DNA from: Lysinibacillus sp. ZYM-1
Lineage (GTDB): Bacteria > Bacillota > Bacilli > Bacillales_A > Planococcaceae
NCBI RefSeq assembly: GCF_001308875.1
Contig: NZ_KQ465119.1
Location: forward strand, 1-64,000
Reading direction: 5' to 3'
DNA: 64,000 nt
Part shown: in pieces, positions 34,574-42,669 of the stretch
Layout: each line of letters opens with the position of its first letter
Numbering within the stretch: position 1 is the first letter of the stretch
The notes under the pieces: model-generated
Told to the model about the DNA's origin: nothing
Databases searched by the model: none
What the model saw: the letters and a program-made list of their open reading frames with translations, nothing else
Position numbers and translations under genes: made by a program

Positions 34574-34606
34574 ACCCATCTATCCATGAAGCAGATAGAT
34601 GGGTAA
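34574..34606. terminator. Bidirectional terminator
   Basis: Perfect 11-base stem ACCCATCTATC / GATAGATGGGT with a 9-base loop, flanked by AT-rich sequence; between the DinB gene and the convergent secreted-protein gene. Confidence 0.75.
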
Positions 34607-34618
34607 TTTATTGTACAT

Positions 34619-35530
34619 TTATTTTTGGTCAGGCAGCTTCTGTATCAGATCTGAATAAACGCTCATCTTGATTTCCTTTTCCACAGAAAGTCCTTTCATA
34701 TCATTGTAAATCGCTCCAGCTGTCCCATCATCATTTTCTGAAAAGGTTACATTGCCATGATTATAAGGTTCCATGATTGGGTCTGTATCCAAACTAAAGT
34801 CGGGTGAAATATTCCCAGCTGCTATTGAGGGTACTCTTCGCTCCCGGAATAACTGTCCGATAGCGATTGCTTGACCATTTTTGATTTTCACGAATGTAAA
34901 CATACCATCAAGTAAATAATACACATCTGCTCGACCAATAGGGAAGGCATAACTGTGTATGCGATAACCCAGAAATGTCCCTAGTGTCTTGAAATTCGCC
35001 ATGATTGGAAGGGAAATAGCAGCTTTTCGTGCTGCTTGCAGATCACCCTGATACAGTATTGACGAATCAAACGAATAGTCTTTGGCATTAATAAAAACAA
35101 ATTTACGAATGGTTTCAAAATATATGTTGTATCCCAATGATTCTGAGACAAATCTTAGCGGAACAAGCATACGGCCATTGCGGTTTAGAGCAGGAACTTC
35201 CATTTGTATCACTTTTCCATTTTTTGAGGCGGTGCTGCTATCTGTAGTAATTTTCAAGTAATCTCCATCTTTGTTTTGTACGGTCGTCACTTTAGTCTTA
35301 GGGTTAAAACTATATGAAAGACCAAGCGATGCAAGCGCACGGATTGGGACAAAAAGACGGTTATGTTCCATCAGAGGATGAACATCCATCTTTATAAATT
35401 CGCCATTGACAACAACTTCGATCGGTCTAACTTCCACATCTGGTTTAGCAAGAGGATTTGCAAGTGCAGACGTATTTGCTATAATCCCAAAGCCAAACAT
35501 TAGTATAAATCCCACAAAGATCTTCTTCAT
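34619..35530 (-). CDS. Secreted protein with copper amine oxidase N-terminal domain
   Basis: The protein has 303 residues from ATG 35530, preceded by GGAGGAAATACAT. The signal peptide (MKKIFVGFILMFGFGIIANTS to ALA) predicts secretion. Residues about 35-140 hold the paired copper-amine-oxidase-N unit (NRLFVPIRALASLG; GRMLVPLRFVSESLGY). The remaining 160 residues (YQGDLQAARKAAISLPIM onwards) are not recognised. No amine oxidase catalytic domain. Related in plan to the protein at 10146-11297. Confidence 0.82.
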   Translation of the reverse strand: MKKIFVGFILMFGFGIIANTSALANPLAKPDVEVRPIEVVVNGEFIKMDVHPLMEHNRLFVPIRALASLGLSYSFNPKTKVTTVQNKDGDYLKITTDSSTASKNGKVIQMEVPALNRNGRMLVPLRFVSESLGYNIYFETIRKFVFINAKDYSFDSSILYQGDLQAARKAAISLPIMANFKTLGTFLGYRIHSYAFPIGRADVYYLLDGMFTFVKIKNGQAIAIGQLFRERRVPSIAAGNISPDFSLDTDPIMEPYNHGNVTFSENDDGTAGAIYNDMKGLSVEKEIKMSVYSDLIQKLPDQK

Positions 35531-35709
35531 ATGTATTTCCTCCATCCGAAAAGGTAAAAATATTGTTTAAAATCCAACATCATTTTACCATTTAATGACT
35601 AAGAAACATACATATTTTGGATGGTTATAAAAGCATAGCCAAAAGTATAAATGGAATAGAACAAGCGTCTTTTTTTCAAACTCAACAGGATTTTTTCTGT
35701 CATAAGCTC

Positions 35710-35738
35710 TTGACGTCACACATAATCTGTTATATATT
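35710..35738 (+). promoter_or_regulatory. Promoter of the first micro-gene
   Basis: TTGACG, 17-base spacer, TATATT (35733-35738). The spacer ends CTGTTA, the same six bases that precede the -10 of the second micro-gene promoter, so promoter and gene were duplicated together. Confidence 0.65.
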
Positions 35739-35794
35739 AAATAAAAATAAAAACAACTGTTATAAAACAGTTTTCAACCGAGGAGGAATTTTTA

Positions 35795-35944
35795 ATGTCA
35801 AAGTATCGAGATGGTTATGAATTTTATTGTGAAATGTGTGAGCGTTATGGATTAGAACCAATTTCTTTCCGCTATTATGTATTACAGTTATCACAGCAAC
35901 AGCTTTCTGCCTATAACATGCAAGCAAAACAATTAGGAATTTAA
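35795..35944 (+). CDS. 49-residue micro-protein, twin of the next gene; unknown function
   Basis: It starts at ATG 35795 with AGGAGG upstream and ends at TAA 35942-35944. It has no membrane helix and no signal peptide. It reads MSKYRDGYEFYCEMCERYGL, then EPISFRYYVLQLSQQQLSAY and a short tail. The neighbour at 36143 shares DYR/KYR..GYEFY..(M/I)CE..GLEPI.F.YY.L.LS...L.AYN..A, about half of all positions. The family is unknown to me. Two Cys (CEMC) are present here, but only one in the twin, so metal binding is unlikely to be the common role. Own promoter and own terminator indicate a real, abundant small protein. Confidence 0.75.
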   Translation: MSKYRDGYEFYCEMCERYGLEPISFRYYVLQLSQQQLSAYNMQAKQLGI

Positions 35945-35986
35945 AAGGATATGGTGATAACGGAAGCCGACGTGAATATTTTATGA

Positions 35987-36025
35987 AAAGCCCAGCCATA
36001 CTAAACAAAATGGACTGGGCTTTCG
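35987..36025 (+). terminator. Terminator between the micro-genes
   Basis: Stem AAAGCCCAGCCAT / ATGGACTGGGCTTT with a small bulge, loop of about 10 bases, then TTTCG. Confidence 0.75.
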
Positions 36026-36054
36026 TCATTCAAAAAGAGATTTCAGAAAATTCT

Positions 36055-36083
36055 TTGACCTCTAAAGTAGACTGTTATTATCT
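36055..36083 (+). promoter_or_regulatory. Promoter of the second micro-gene
   Basis: TTGACC, 17-base spacer ending CTGTTA, TTATCT (36078-36083). Same plan as the promoter at 35710. Confidence 0.6.
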
Positions 36084-36142
36084 ATATCAAACAACTGTTG
36101 TTAATTCAAGGTGAAGTCGTAAAGCGAAAGGAAGTAATGAGG

Positions 36143-36313
36143 ATGACAGATTATCGAGAAGGCTATGAATTTTACCGACATATATGTGAGAAACATGGAT
36201 TAGAGCCCATAAATTTTCACTATTATATTTTAAATTTATCTCAAGAGCAGTTAAATGCATATAATGAGCATGCTAAAACATCGGGAGGATCAATAGAATA
36301 TGAGGTCTCATAG
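36143..36313 (+). CDS. 56-residue micro-protein, paralog of 35795-35944; unknown function
   Basis: The start is set at ATG 36143 (MTDYREGYEFYRHICEKHGL) to match its twin; an in-frame ATG at 36137 with AAAGGAAG five bases ahead is equally possible. It continues EPINFHYYILNLSQEQLNAY and ends with a short polar tail (SGGSIEYEVS) not found in the twin. Conserved aromatic and GLEPI residues in both copies show selection at the protein level. Predicted as two short helices around a turn. Soluble, no signal. Followed at once by a strong terminator. Confidence 0.75.
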   Translation: MTDYREGYEFYRHICEKHGLEPINFHYYILNLSQEQLNAYNEHAKTSGGSIEYEVS

Positions 36314-36318
36314 CTATT

Positions 36319-36357
36319 AAAATGCCTTACTGCTAAAATCTGACAGTAAGGCATTTT
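36319..36357 (+). terminator. Terminator after the second micro-gene
   Basis: A 13 to 14-base stem AAAATGCCTTACTG / CAGTAAGGCATTTT, loop 11 bases, TTTTTG. Confidence 0.9.
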
Positions 36358-36571
36358 TGTGTAACATAAAATTAACAAATCGACAATCATATAAGTTGCC
36401 ATCTTTGTATTTTGTATTTAATAGATAAATAGCCTAAAGAAAGCACTTTCAATAGTACAAAAGTATTCAAAAACCTTATAATTAGACAGTTTTAGAGTGT
36501 TAATGATAGCCATTTTTTGACTTTATTATCAAAAACTATAAAACGTAGCTTTGAATGTTTTGATATTTGGG

Positions 36572-36601
36572 TTGAATTAACTGCTTTTCTAAGACTATAA
36601 T
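36572..36601 (+). promoter_or_regulatory. Promoter of the PAS-GGDEF-EAL gene
   Basis: TTGAAT, 18-base spacer, TATAAT (36596-36601), about 100 bases before the start codon. The remainder of 36358-36702 shows no gene; the leader was checked for a c-di-GMP riboswitch consensus and none was seen. Confidence 0.6.
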
Positions 36602-36702
36602 ATAATTACATAAAAAAGGGCGATATACCACAACTTTATACCTCGCTGTAAGATAAAGCAAAAGTACCAAACCCTTCATATTTTAATGAATGGAGAATGA
36701 AA

Positions 36703-38418
36703 ATGATGAATATCACGCCTAGTAGTAATCAAATGAACTACAGTCTTAAAGAATTACAAGATATTTTTTCCGCAATGAATAGTTCCATTATTGTGGCTAT
36801 TACAGATCGTACTGGCAAAATTACTTTTGTTAATGATCATTTTTGTAAAATTTCGAAGTATACGCGTGAAGAATTAGTAGGCCAAGATCACCGTTTACTG
36901 AACTCAGGCTATCATCCTAAATCTTTCTTTAGAGAGATGTGGAGAACAATCGGTAATGGTGAAATGTGGAATGGCGAGGTGTGTAATCGTGCGAAAGATG
37001 GCAGTTTATATTGGGTGAAGACAACTATTTTCCCATTCCTTGATGAACAGGGAAAGCCTTATCAATATATCGCTATACGTGTCGATATTACAGCGCAAAA
37101 GGACATTAAAAAAATTACCCACATAGCCTATCACGATGAATTAACAGGGCTACCAAATCGTCGTAAATTAGAACAGCGTTTAGAAAATGAATTCCATCAA
37201 TCTCGACGTACAGGAGAAAAGTTTGCGTTATTTTTCATTGATGTGAATCGTTTTAAACACATTAACGATGGGCTTGGTCATATTATCGGCGATATGTTTT
37301 TAGTGGAAATGTCGAAACGTTTGCGCAATGTTGATTATACTTCTAATTCATTCTATCGTCATAATAGTGATGAATTTGTCATGATTTTAAATGATGTTAG
37401 TCGCATAGAGGAAATGGCCAAAGAAATTATTAATGTCTTTAATGAGAGCTTTGTCGTAGATAGCTATGAATTTTATGCAAGTATCAGTGTTGGTATTAGT
37501 ATTTTCCCAGATCACGCAAACTCTGTAGAAGAGTTATTGAAAAACGCTGATATTGCGATGTATGCAGCTAAATCTACTCGGGGCAATCAATATCGCCTCT
37601 ACCGTGACAATATGGATGAAGCGAACGATAAATGGCTTTTATTAGAGACGAAATTGCACCAAGCTTTAAAAAAGGATCGCTTGGAATTACATTATCAGCC
37701 AAAAATTGATTTAAAAACGGACACAGTTATTGGTATGGAGGCATTACTGCGCTGGTATGATCCGGAATTAGGGCATATTCCGCCAGATCGTTTTATTCCG
37801 TTTGCTGAAGAATGTGGACTGATAAATGATATTGGGGTATGGGTACTGCGGAAGGCATGTGCACAAGCTCGACTTTGGAATGAATCCCATAAACTAAGAT
37901 TACGTGTTGCTGTTAATATTTCACCGATTCATATAAGTACATCAGGCTTTGTAGATATGGTTAAGGAAATCATTGCAGAAACAGACATTGACCCACATTT
38001 ATTAGAAATTGAAATTACGGAAATGAGTATGCTTGATTATACAGAGGATTTAATTAATACTATCAATCAATTGCGAGCTCTAGGTATTACGATTTCTTTA
38101 GATGATTTTGGGACAGGCTATTCATCGTTAAATTACTTAAAAAAATTCCCTGTGGATGTCCTTAAAATTGATCGTGCTTTTGTTCGTGATATCGTTCCTG
38201 AAAAATCAGGTATCGCTATGATTTCCGCTATGATTTCTTTAGCACATGCCCTCAACCTACAAGTTGTTGCAGAAGGGGTCGAGGAGGAAGCTGAATTAAA
38301 CGTACTTCGGGAGCATGGTTGTGAATTTGTACAGGGCTATTATTTCAGTAAACCTCTATCTGTAGAGGATTTTACGAATTTAATCGTACAGTCTTTCACT
38401 GATAATTCCAATTATTGA
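36703..38418 (+). CDS. PAS-GGDEF-EAL protein, probable c-di-GMP phosphodiesterase with degenerate GGDEF
   Basis: The protein has 571 residues if ATG 36703 is used (TGGAG seven bases ahead); ATG 36697 is too close to that site. The PAS domain spans about 15-130 (SSIIVAITDRTGKITFVNDH), with no membrane helix. The GGDEF domain spans about 135-300 (DELTGLPNRR), but its active loop reads HNSDEF instead of GGDEF, so cyclase activity is doubtful. The EAL domain spans about 315-560: EALLRW, NISPIH, EITEMS, DDFGTGYSSL, KIDRAF and EGVE are all intact. It probably degrades c-di-GMP in the cytoplasm under PAS control. Confidence 0.92.
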   Translation: MMNITPSSNQMNYSLKELQDIFSAMNSSIIVAITDRTGKITFVNDHFCKISKYTREELVGQDHRLLNSGYHPKSFFREMWRTIGNGEMWNGEVCNRAKDGSLYWVKTTIFPFLDEQGKPYQYIAIRVDITAQKDIKKITHIAYHDELTGLPNRRKLEQRLENEFHQSRRTGEKFALFFIDVNRFKHINDGLGHIIGDMFLVEMSKRLRNVDYTSNSFYRHNSDEFVMILNDVSRIEEMAKEIINVFNESFVVDSYEFYASISVGISIFPDHANSVEELLKNADIAMYAAKSTRGNQYRLYRDNMDEANDKWLLLETKLHQALKKDRLELHYQPKIDLKTDTVIGMEALLRWYDPELGHIPPDRFIPFAEECGLINDIGVWVLRKACAQARLWNESHKLRLRVAVNISPIHISTSGFVDMVKEIIAETDIDPHLLEIEITEMSMLDYTEDLINTINQLRALGITISLDDFGTGYSSLNYLKKFPVDVLKIDRAFVRDIVPEKSGIAMISAMISLAHALNLQVVAEGVEEEAELNVLREHGCEFVQGYYFSKPLSVEDFTNLIVQSFTDNSNY

Positions 38419-38489
38419 TTGCTATTCCTGAATGATTTTGCTAAAGTGAAGTTTAATAAGAATTACAATTTGTTGATGTGGCCAAGTAA

Positions 38490-38712
38490 GTAAGAATTGT
38501 GAAACAGAAAATATAGCACATGCTGAGAGCTATAGCACCGCTTCTTTACTGAACACCTACCACGGAGAAGTTATGAAAAACATAACCGAGTCGTTTTCGT
38601 TATCAAACGCTAGAGGGTTTTAAGCTTTGCTTAAGGCTAAATTCAAGGTGGTACCACGTCGATCCAGCACAAAGACGTCCTTTTAACAAGGACAGCTTTG
38701 TGCTTTTTTCAT
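38490..38712 (+). promoter_or_regulatory. T-box riboswitch leader of proS (Pro specifier CCT)
   Basis: The T-box core AAGGTGGTACCACG lies at 38645-38658. A terminator stem AGCACAAAG / CTTTGTGCT with T run ends the leader (38667-38710). The specifier reads CCT at 38556-38558, again followed by AC-N3-GGAG as in the argS leader. Charging state of tRNA-Pro should set the choice between terminator and antiterminator. Confidence 0.9.
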
Positions 38713-38749
38713 GATTCAACAGATAGTAGAAAAAATGGAGGTCATTACA

Positions 38750-40186
38750 ATGTCAAACCAACTAGAAGATTTTTCAAAATGGTACATCGAAACCATTCAA
38801 AAAGCAGATTTAATGGATTATACACCAGTTCGTGGCTGCATCGCCTTTAAACCGGATGGCTATGAAATTTGGGAGCATATCCAGGAGGCTATGGACCGTC
38901 GCTTTAAAGAAACAGGCCATCGAAATGCGTATTTCCCAATGTTAATTCCTGAATCATTCTTCCAAAAAGAAAAAGATCATATTGAAGGATTTTCACCTGA
39001 GCTTCCTTGGGTGACAGAGGCAGCAGGAGAACAATTAGAGGAACGCTTAGCACTTCGTCCAACATCGGAAACGATGATTGGCCATCTCTACTCAAATTGG
39101 ATTAAAAGCTACCGTGATCTACCTGTCCTCATTAACCAGTGGGCAAATGTCTTCCGCTGGGAAAAGAAGACACTACCTTTCATTCGTACTTCAGAATTCC
39201 TCTGGCAGGAAGGGCATACAGCTCATGTGGATGAGGAAGATGCACGTAAAGAAACGATGCAAATGCTAGATATTTATAAAGAAGTGGTGGAACAAGTCTT
39301 AGCAATTCCTGTCTATGACGGACAAAAAACGCCGTCTGAACGTTTTGCAGGTGCTGTCGATACGTATTCTATTGAGGCTATGATGAAAAATGGTAAGGCT
39401 GTGCAAGCAGGTACGTCCCATTATTTAGGCACAAAATTTGCAGAAGCTTTTAACATCAAATATTTAAATAAAGCAAATCAGCACGAATATGTACACACAA
39501 CATCATGGGGGACATCTACCCGTTTAATTGGTTCTGTTATTATGGTGCATGGTGATGAGCAAGGGCTAGTATTACCACCTCGAATCGCACCAACACAAGT
39601 GGTCTTAATTCCAGTGGGACCATGGAAAAAGAATCCTCAAATTATGGAGCAACTGGATGAAATTTTTGCAGCTTTAAAAGCGAAAGGGATACGCGTACGT
39701 CTTGATGATTCAGACCAATCGCCAGGCTTTAAGTTTAATGAATGGGAACTAAAAGGAGTACCTGTTCGCATTGAATTAGGACCTCGAGACCTTGAAAACA
39801 ATCAAGCCTTACTGATGGCACGAGATGAAGATGAAAAACAAACAATTGATTTATCTCATGTTGTGACAGCCATTGAGGAAGAACTAACAACGATGCAAAC
39901 ACGTTTACTAGAAAAAGCTCGTCAATTCCGAGATGCAAACACTCATACGACGATTGATACTTTACCGCAATTACAGCAGCACATTGAAACAGCAAAAGAC
40001 AACGGCACGATTCCAGGCTGGGTACTTGCTGGATGGTGTGGGGAAGATACATGCGAGGAAAAAGTGAAGGAAGAAACGAAATACACAACTCGCAATATTC
40101 CATTCAATCCACCAACAACGAAAACTACTTGTATCTGCTGCGGAAACGAAGCGAAACATACAGTTTGGTTTGCCCAAGCATATTAA
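38750..40186 (+). CDS. proS: Prolyl-tRNA synthetase, eukaryote/archaeal-like short type
   Basis: The protein has 478 residues from ATG 38750 (GGAGG upstream). It lacks the large editing insertion of bacterial-type ProRS. Class II motif 2 is NVFRWEKKTLPFIRTSEFLW, with WQEGHTAH after it; motif 3 region reads GDEQGLVLPPRIAP. The C-terminal zinc-type domain (CGEDTCEEKVKEE; TTCICCGNEAKHTVWF) ends in Tyr, a trait of type 3 ProRS. Type 3 copies in bacilli often accompany a bacterial-type enzyme and are T-box controlled. Whether a second proS exists lies outside this window. Confidence 0.93.
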   Translation: MSNQLEDFSKWYIETIQKADLMDYTPVRGCIAFKPDGYEIWEHIQEAMDRRFKETGHRNAYFPMLIPESFFQKEKDHIEGFSPELPWVTEAAGEQLEERLALRPTSETMIGHLYSNWIKSYRDLPVLINQWANVFRWEKKTLPFIRTSEFLWQEGHTAHVDEEDARKETMQMLDIYKEVVEQVLAIPVYDGQKTPSERFAGAVDTYSIEAMMKNGKAVQAGTSHYLGTKFAEAFNIKYLNKANQHEYVHTTSWGTSTRLIGSVIMVHGDEQGLVLPPRIAPTQVVLIPVGPWKKNPQIMEQLDEIFAALKAKGIRVRLDDSDQSPGFKFNEWELKGVPVRIELGPRDLENNQALLMARDEDEKQTIDLSHVVTAIEEELTTMQTRLLEKARQFRDANTHTTIDTLPQLQQHIETAKDNGTIPGWVLAGWCGEDTCEEKVKEETKYTTRNIPFNPPTTKTTCICCGNEAKHTVWFAQAY

Positions 40187-40194
40187 TAGTACGT

Positions 40195-40228
40195 GAACCC
40201 CTGGGCGAAAACTCAAGGGTTTTATTCT
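40195..40228 (+). terminator. Terminator after proS
   Basis: Stem AACCCCTGGG / CTCAAGGGTT with one mismatch and a G-U pair, followed by TTTATTCTTC; it overlaps the end of the convergent HAD gene. Confidence 0.6.
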
Positions 40229-40902
40229 TCTATGTTAAGTAACTTAATAAGCTCAAATGAATGAATCTCGGCATATGGCTGGATATCAGTGTCATTCTTG
40301 CTCTTAGATGGATTAAACCATATACCTTTTATATTTGCTTGTTGACAACCACCAATATCCTTTTCTAAGTCATCTCCAACGAAAAGGGTATCCTCTGGAT
40401 TTACATGAAGCCTATTTAAGGCAAATTCAAAGATGCGCTTGTCAGGTTTACGCCATCCTACTTCGTCAGAAATAATGATTGTATCAAAACAGTGATCCAA
40501 ATTCGTGTGAAATATTTTGGCCTTTTGTCGTTCTACGGAGCCATTTGTTATAATGCCCACTTTTACTTGCTTCTTTATAGAATTGATAATCGTTATCGTA
40601 TCTTGGTTTATAGAAAAACATTGAGGAAAATGATGATTCCAAAAGTCTTGAATAGCATGGCGGGGCATTTTATATCTTGGTGGAAACTCATCAAAAAGTG
40701 ATGCCAAAACCTTTGTTTTATCGTTTTTGCCAAAATCCTTCTTATCATACTCTTTAAATTTTTGTCGCATGTCATTTTTTATGGAATGATCGACATCTAT
40801 ATAACACTTTTCTACCAGCATGAGAAACAATTTATCTACTGCCATATCTCTATTAAGTAGGGTGTTATCTAAATCAAACAACATGGCTTTACAACTGTTC
40901 AA
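40222..40902 (-). CDS. HAD family hydrolase
   Basis: This 226-residue protein has HAD motif I MLFDLDNTLLNRD, motif II VGIITNGSVERQ, motif III Lys in GWRKPDKRIF and motif IV LFVGDDLEKDIGG. A helical cap (about 20-85) follows motif I. Fits the pyrimidine-5-nucleotidase/YjjG or haloacid dehalogenase-type phosphatases. The start is uncertain: TTG 40902 has AAAGG twelve bases ahead, and ATG 40884 is an alternative. Decayed Nudix sequence lies upstream. Confidence 0.88.
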   Translation of the reverse strand: MNSCKAMLFDLDNTLLNRDMAVDKLFLMLVEKCYIDVDHSIKNDMRQKFKEYDKKDFGKNDKTKVLASLFDEFPPRYKMPRHAIQDFWNHHFPQCFSINQDTITIINSIKKQVKVGIITNGSVERQKAKIFHTNLDHCFDTIIISDEVGWRKPDKRIFEFALNRLHVNPEDTLFVGDDLEKDIGGCQQANIKGIWFNPSKSKNDTDIQPYAEIHSFELIKLLNIEE

Positions 40903-40924
40903 CTTCCTTCACGACCTTTCCTTT

Positions 40925-41195
40925 GATTAAGCATTCTTTTATTAGAACCTTCGCTTTCTTGATAATAGTAGATGGCAACGTATTTAATAGGAAATACGCT
41001 AGCTAGCTTCATCATCTCCCCGTCAATCATTGCAAGTTGTCCATATATTTGTTCAGCGTTAAAGACTGCAGTGACTTCATCTCCATTTGGATATTTATGT
41101 TAATCCGAATGACTAGATAATCCGTTTTCTTCAAACAGTTCACGTTTAGCAGTATCTTCCAGGTTTCATCGCTCCTTCAGGCAAGAGGCAGGCCC
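40925..41195 (-). pseudogene. Nudix hydrolase remnant
   Basis: The minus strand, read across at least one stop and a small deletion, gives EDTAKRELFEENGLSSH (second half of a Nudix box, REUxEExGU), then KYPNGDEVTAVFNAEQIYGQ and AMIDGEMMKLASVFPI. The first Gly-Glu half of the box and the N-terminus are disturbed, and a TAA follows SSHSD. No ribosome site or promoter. The rest of 40903-41358 holds nothing else I can name. Confidence 0.7.
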
Positions 41196-41358
41196 AACAA
41201 GCTGATATCCTCAGCTAATTACACTTTAACATATATATCCAGAATTCTAGCATACTTGTGATAAAATAAAGATGTGATTTTCAAAATTCGACATTCATTC
41301 AGTTTATCAATGATGCTAGAAAAATCTATCTTGATGTACAGTAAAAGGAGAAAAAGAA

Positions 41359-42045
41359 ATGATGGAAACAACAGGCTGGAAAAATAACGCACAAGATTCT
41401 CAATTCATTGCTTCATTTAGTGGTGGAAAAGATAGTGTTTTAGCTTTATATAGAGCAACAAAGGTTGGTCGGGCAATTGGGCTCATCGTAATGCTGGAGG
41501 AAGAAGGGAAACGTTCTCGGTCCCATGGCATGCCACCTGAGCTTATACAGGCCCAAGCTAATTCTATCGGATTACCGCTCTATACGGCTGCGGCAAGTTG
41601 GGCAGATTACGAAAGTGTATTCATAGATCTTTTAGAAAAGGCGAAAAATCAAGGGGCAGAGGTATTAGTTACGGGTGATTTAGATATGCCCGCACATGGT
41701 TGCTGGCATGATGAGATCACAAAAAAGGTTGGATTACGGCTTGCCATGCCATTATGGGAGATGAATCATCGGGAAGCTGTTGATGAATTTATTCACTTAG
41801 GATTTGTCACGATGATCGTTACGGTCAATTTATCATTAGGCATGACAGTGGAAGATTTAGGACGAGTACTTACACCTGATTATATAAAAGAACTTGAAGC
41901 CCGAAACATCGACCCTTGTGGGGAAGGTGGAGAATTCCACACAACCGTCATTGATGGACCTCTTTTCCAATATCCCATCACTGTTCGTAAATGTCCGATT
42001 GTTAGAGATGGAGAATACGCATTTTTACCCTTGGAACTTGCATAA
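41359..42045 (+). CDS. Dph6-like ATP pyrophosphatase (DUF71 family)
   Basis: This 228-residue PP-loop protein has ATP pyrophosphatase motif SFSGGKDSVLALYRA, LVTGDLDMPAHGCWHD, and the family end motif NIDPCGEGGEFHT. The eukaryotic relative is diphthine-ammonia ligase, which makes diphthamide on elongation factor 2. Bacteria lack diphthamide, so here the substrate must differ; amidation of some carboxylate is a reasonable inference from the fold. ATG 41359 (GGAGAAAAAGAA ahead). Single gene followed by a terminator. Confidence 0.88.
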   Translation: MMETTGWKNNAQDSQFIASFSGGKDSVLALYRATKVGRAIGLIVMLEEEGKRSRSHGMPPELIQAQANSIGLPLYTAAASWADYESVFIDLLEKAKNQGAEVLVTGDLDMPAHGCWHDEITKKVGLRLAMPLWEMNHREAVDEFIHLGFVTMIVTVNLSLGMTVEDLGRVLTPDYIKELEARNIDPCGEGGEFHTTVIDGPLFQYPITVRKCPIVRDGEYAFLPLELA

Positions 42046-42183
42046 AATATAAATCTAATTTTAACTTTAATACAAACATCGATAATCATGACGTTCATCT
42101 TTGTGAAACTATGATGAACGCATTGTGACGTGTGCTGCATGTAATAACAAAGGCTGGATGTTTATAGTTCATAATGATGAATA

Positions 42184-42217
42184 AAAAGAACAAAGGTGCT
42201 CCCCTTTGTTCTTTTTT
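42184..42217 (+). terminator. Terminator after the Dph6-like gene
   Basis: Stem AAAAGAACAAAGG / CCTTTGTTCTTTT with 6-base loop and six T residues. Confidence 0.85.
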
Positions 42218-42272
42218 GTATTTCGTTCAATTCATAGGTATAGAATCTATAATAAAATGTCCAAAATAATAA

Positions 42273-42321
42273 TTGACCAGACACTAAATGGTGTCGTATA
42301 ATTAAGACACCAATTAGTGTC
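42273..42321 (+). promoter_or_regulatory. Promoter with two operator copies before the ArsR/AHSA1 pair
   Basis: TTGACC (42273-42278), 18-base spacer, TATAAT (42297-42302). The 16-base near-palindrome GACACTAAATGGTGTC (42280-42295) fills the spacer. A second copy GACACCAATTAGTGTC (42306-42321) lies right after the -10. The two differ at one position from being reverse complements of each other. ArsR-type autorepression is the natural reading. Confidence 0.75.
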
Positions 42322-42342
42322 CTATTAGAAAGGGTGGTGGTT

Positions 42343-42669
42343 TTGAGTAACAATCATCAAGAGCGTGACATTTTTGGAGCCATTGCTGATCCAACAAGAC
42401 GGCAATTGCTAAATTTGTTAGCTAAAGCAGATGAGTTACCGCTTCACGAATTAACAGCTCAATTTGAAATGGGGCGTACTGCGGTATCTAAACATTTAGC
42501 CATCCTGAAAGATGCCGACCTTGTTATTGCTCGAAAAGAGGGTAGAGAAACAAGGTATAGGCTAAATGCGGCTCCATTGAAAGAAATACAAGATTGGGTA
42601 TCAATTTATGAAGGTTTTTGGAAAGAAAGAATATCAAAATTACAGTTACTATTGGAGGAAAAAAAATGA
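42343..42669 (+). CDS. ArsR family transcriptional regulator
   Basis: The protein has 108 residues from TTG 42343, seven bases after AAAGGG. A winged helix-turn-helix fills the chain (DPTRRQLLNLLAKADELPLH; GRTAVSKHLAILKDADLVIA is the reading helix). There are no cysteines, so metal sensing is unlikely. The stop overlaps the start of the AHSA1/SRPBCC gene (ATGA), which is the usual arrangement for this ArsR group (SdpR-like). Likely binds the double operator just upstream. Confidence 0.92.
   Translation: MSNNHQERDIFGAIADPTRRQLLNLLAKADELPLHELTAQFEMGRTAVSKHLAILKDADLVIARKEGRETRYRLNAAPLKEIQDWVSIYEGFWKERISKLQLLLEEKK

Noticed and set aside
35617-35820. Open frame of 67 codons upstream of the first micro-gene
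   Set aside because: It overlaps the promoter and the start of the micro-gene in another frame and lacks a ribosome site.
36358-36702. Possible c-di-GMP riboswitch in the leader of the PAS-GGDEF-EAL gene
   Set aside because: The leader was scanned for the GEMM-type conserved blocks and they are not present; only a plain promoter could be supported.
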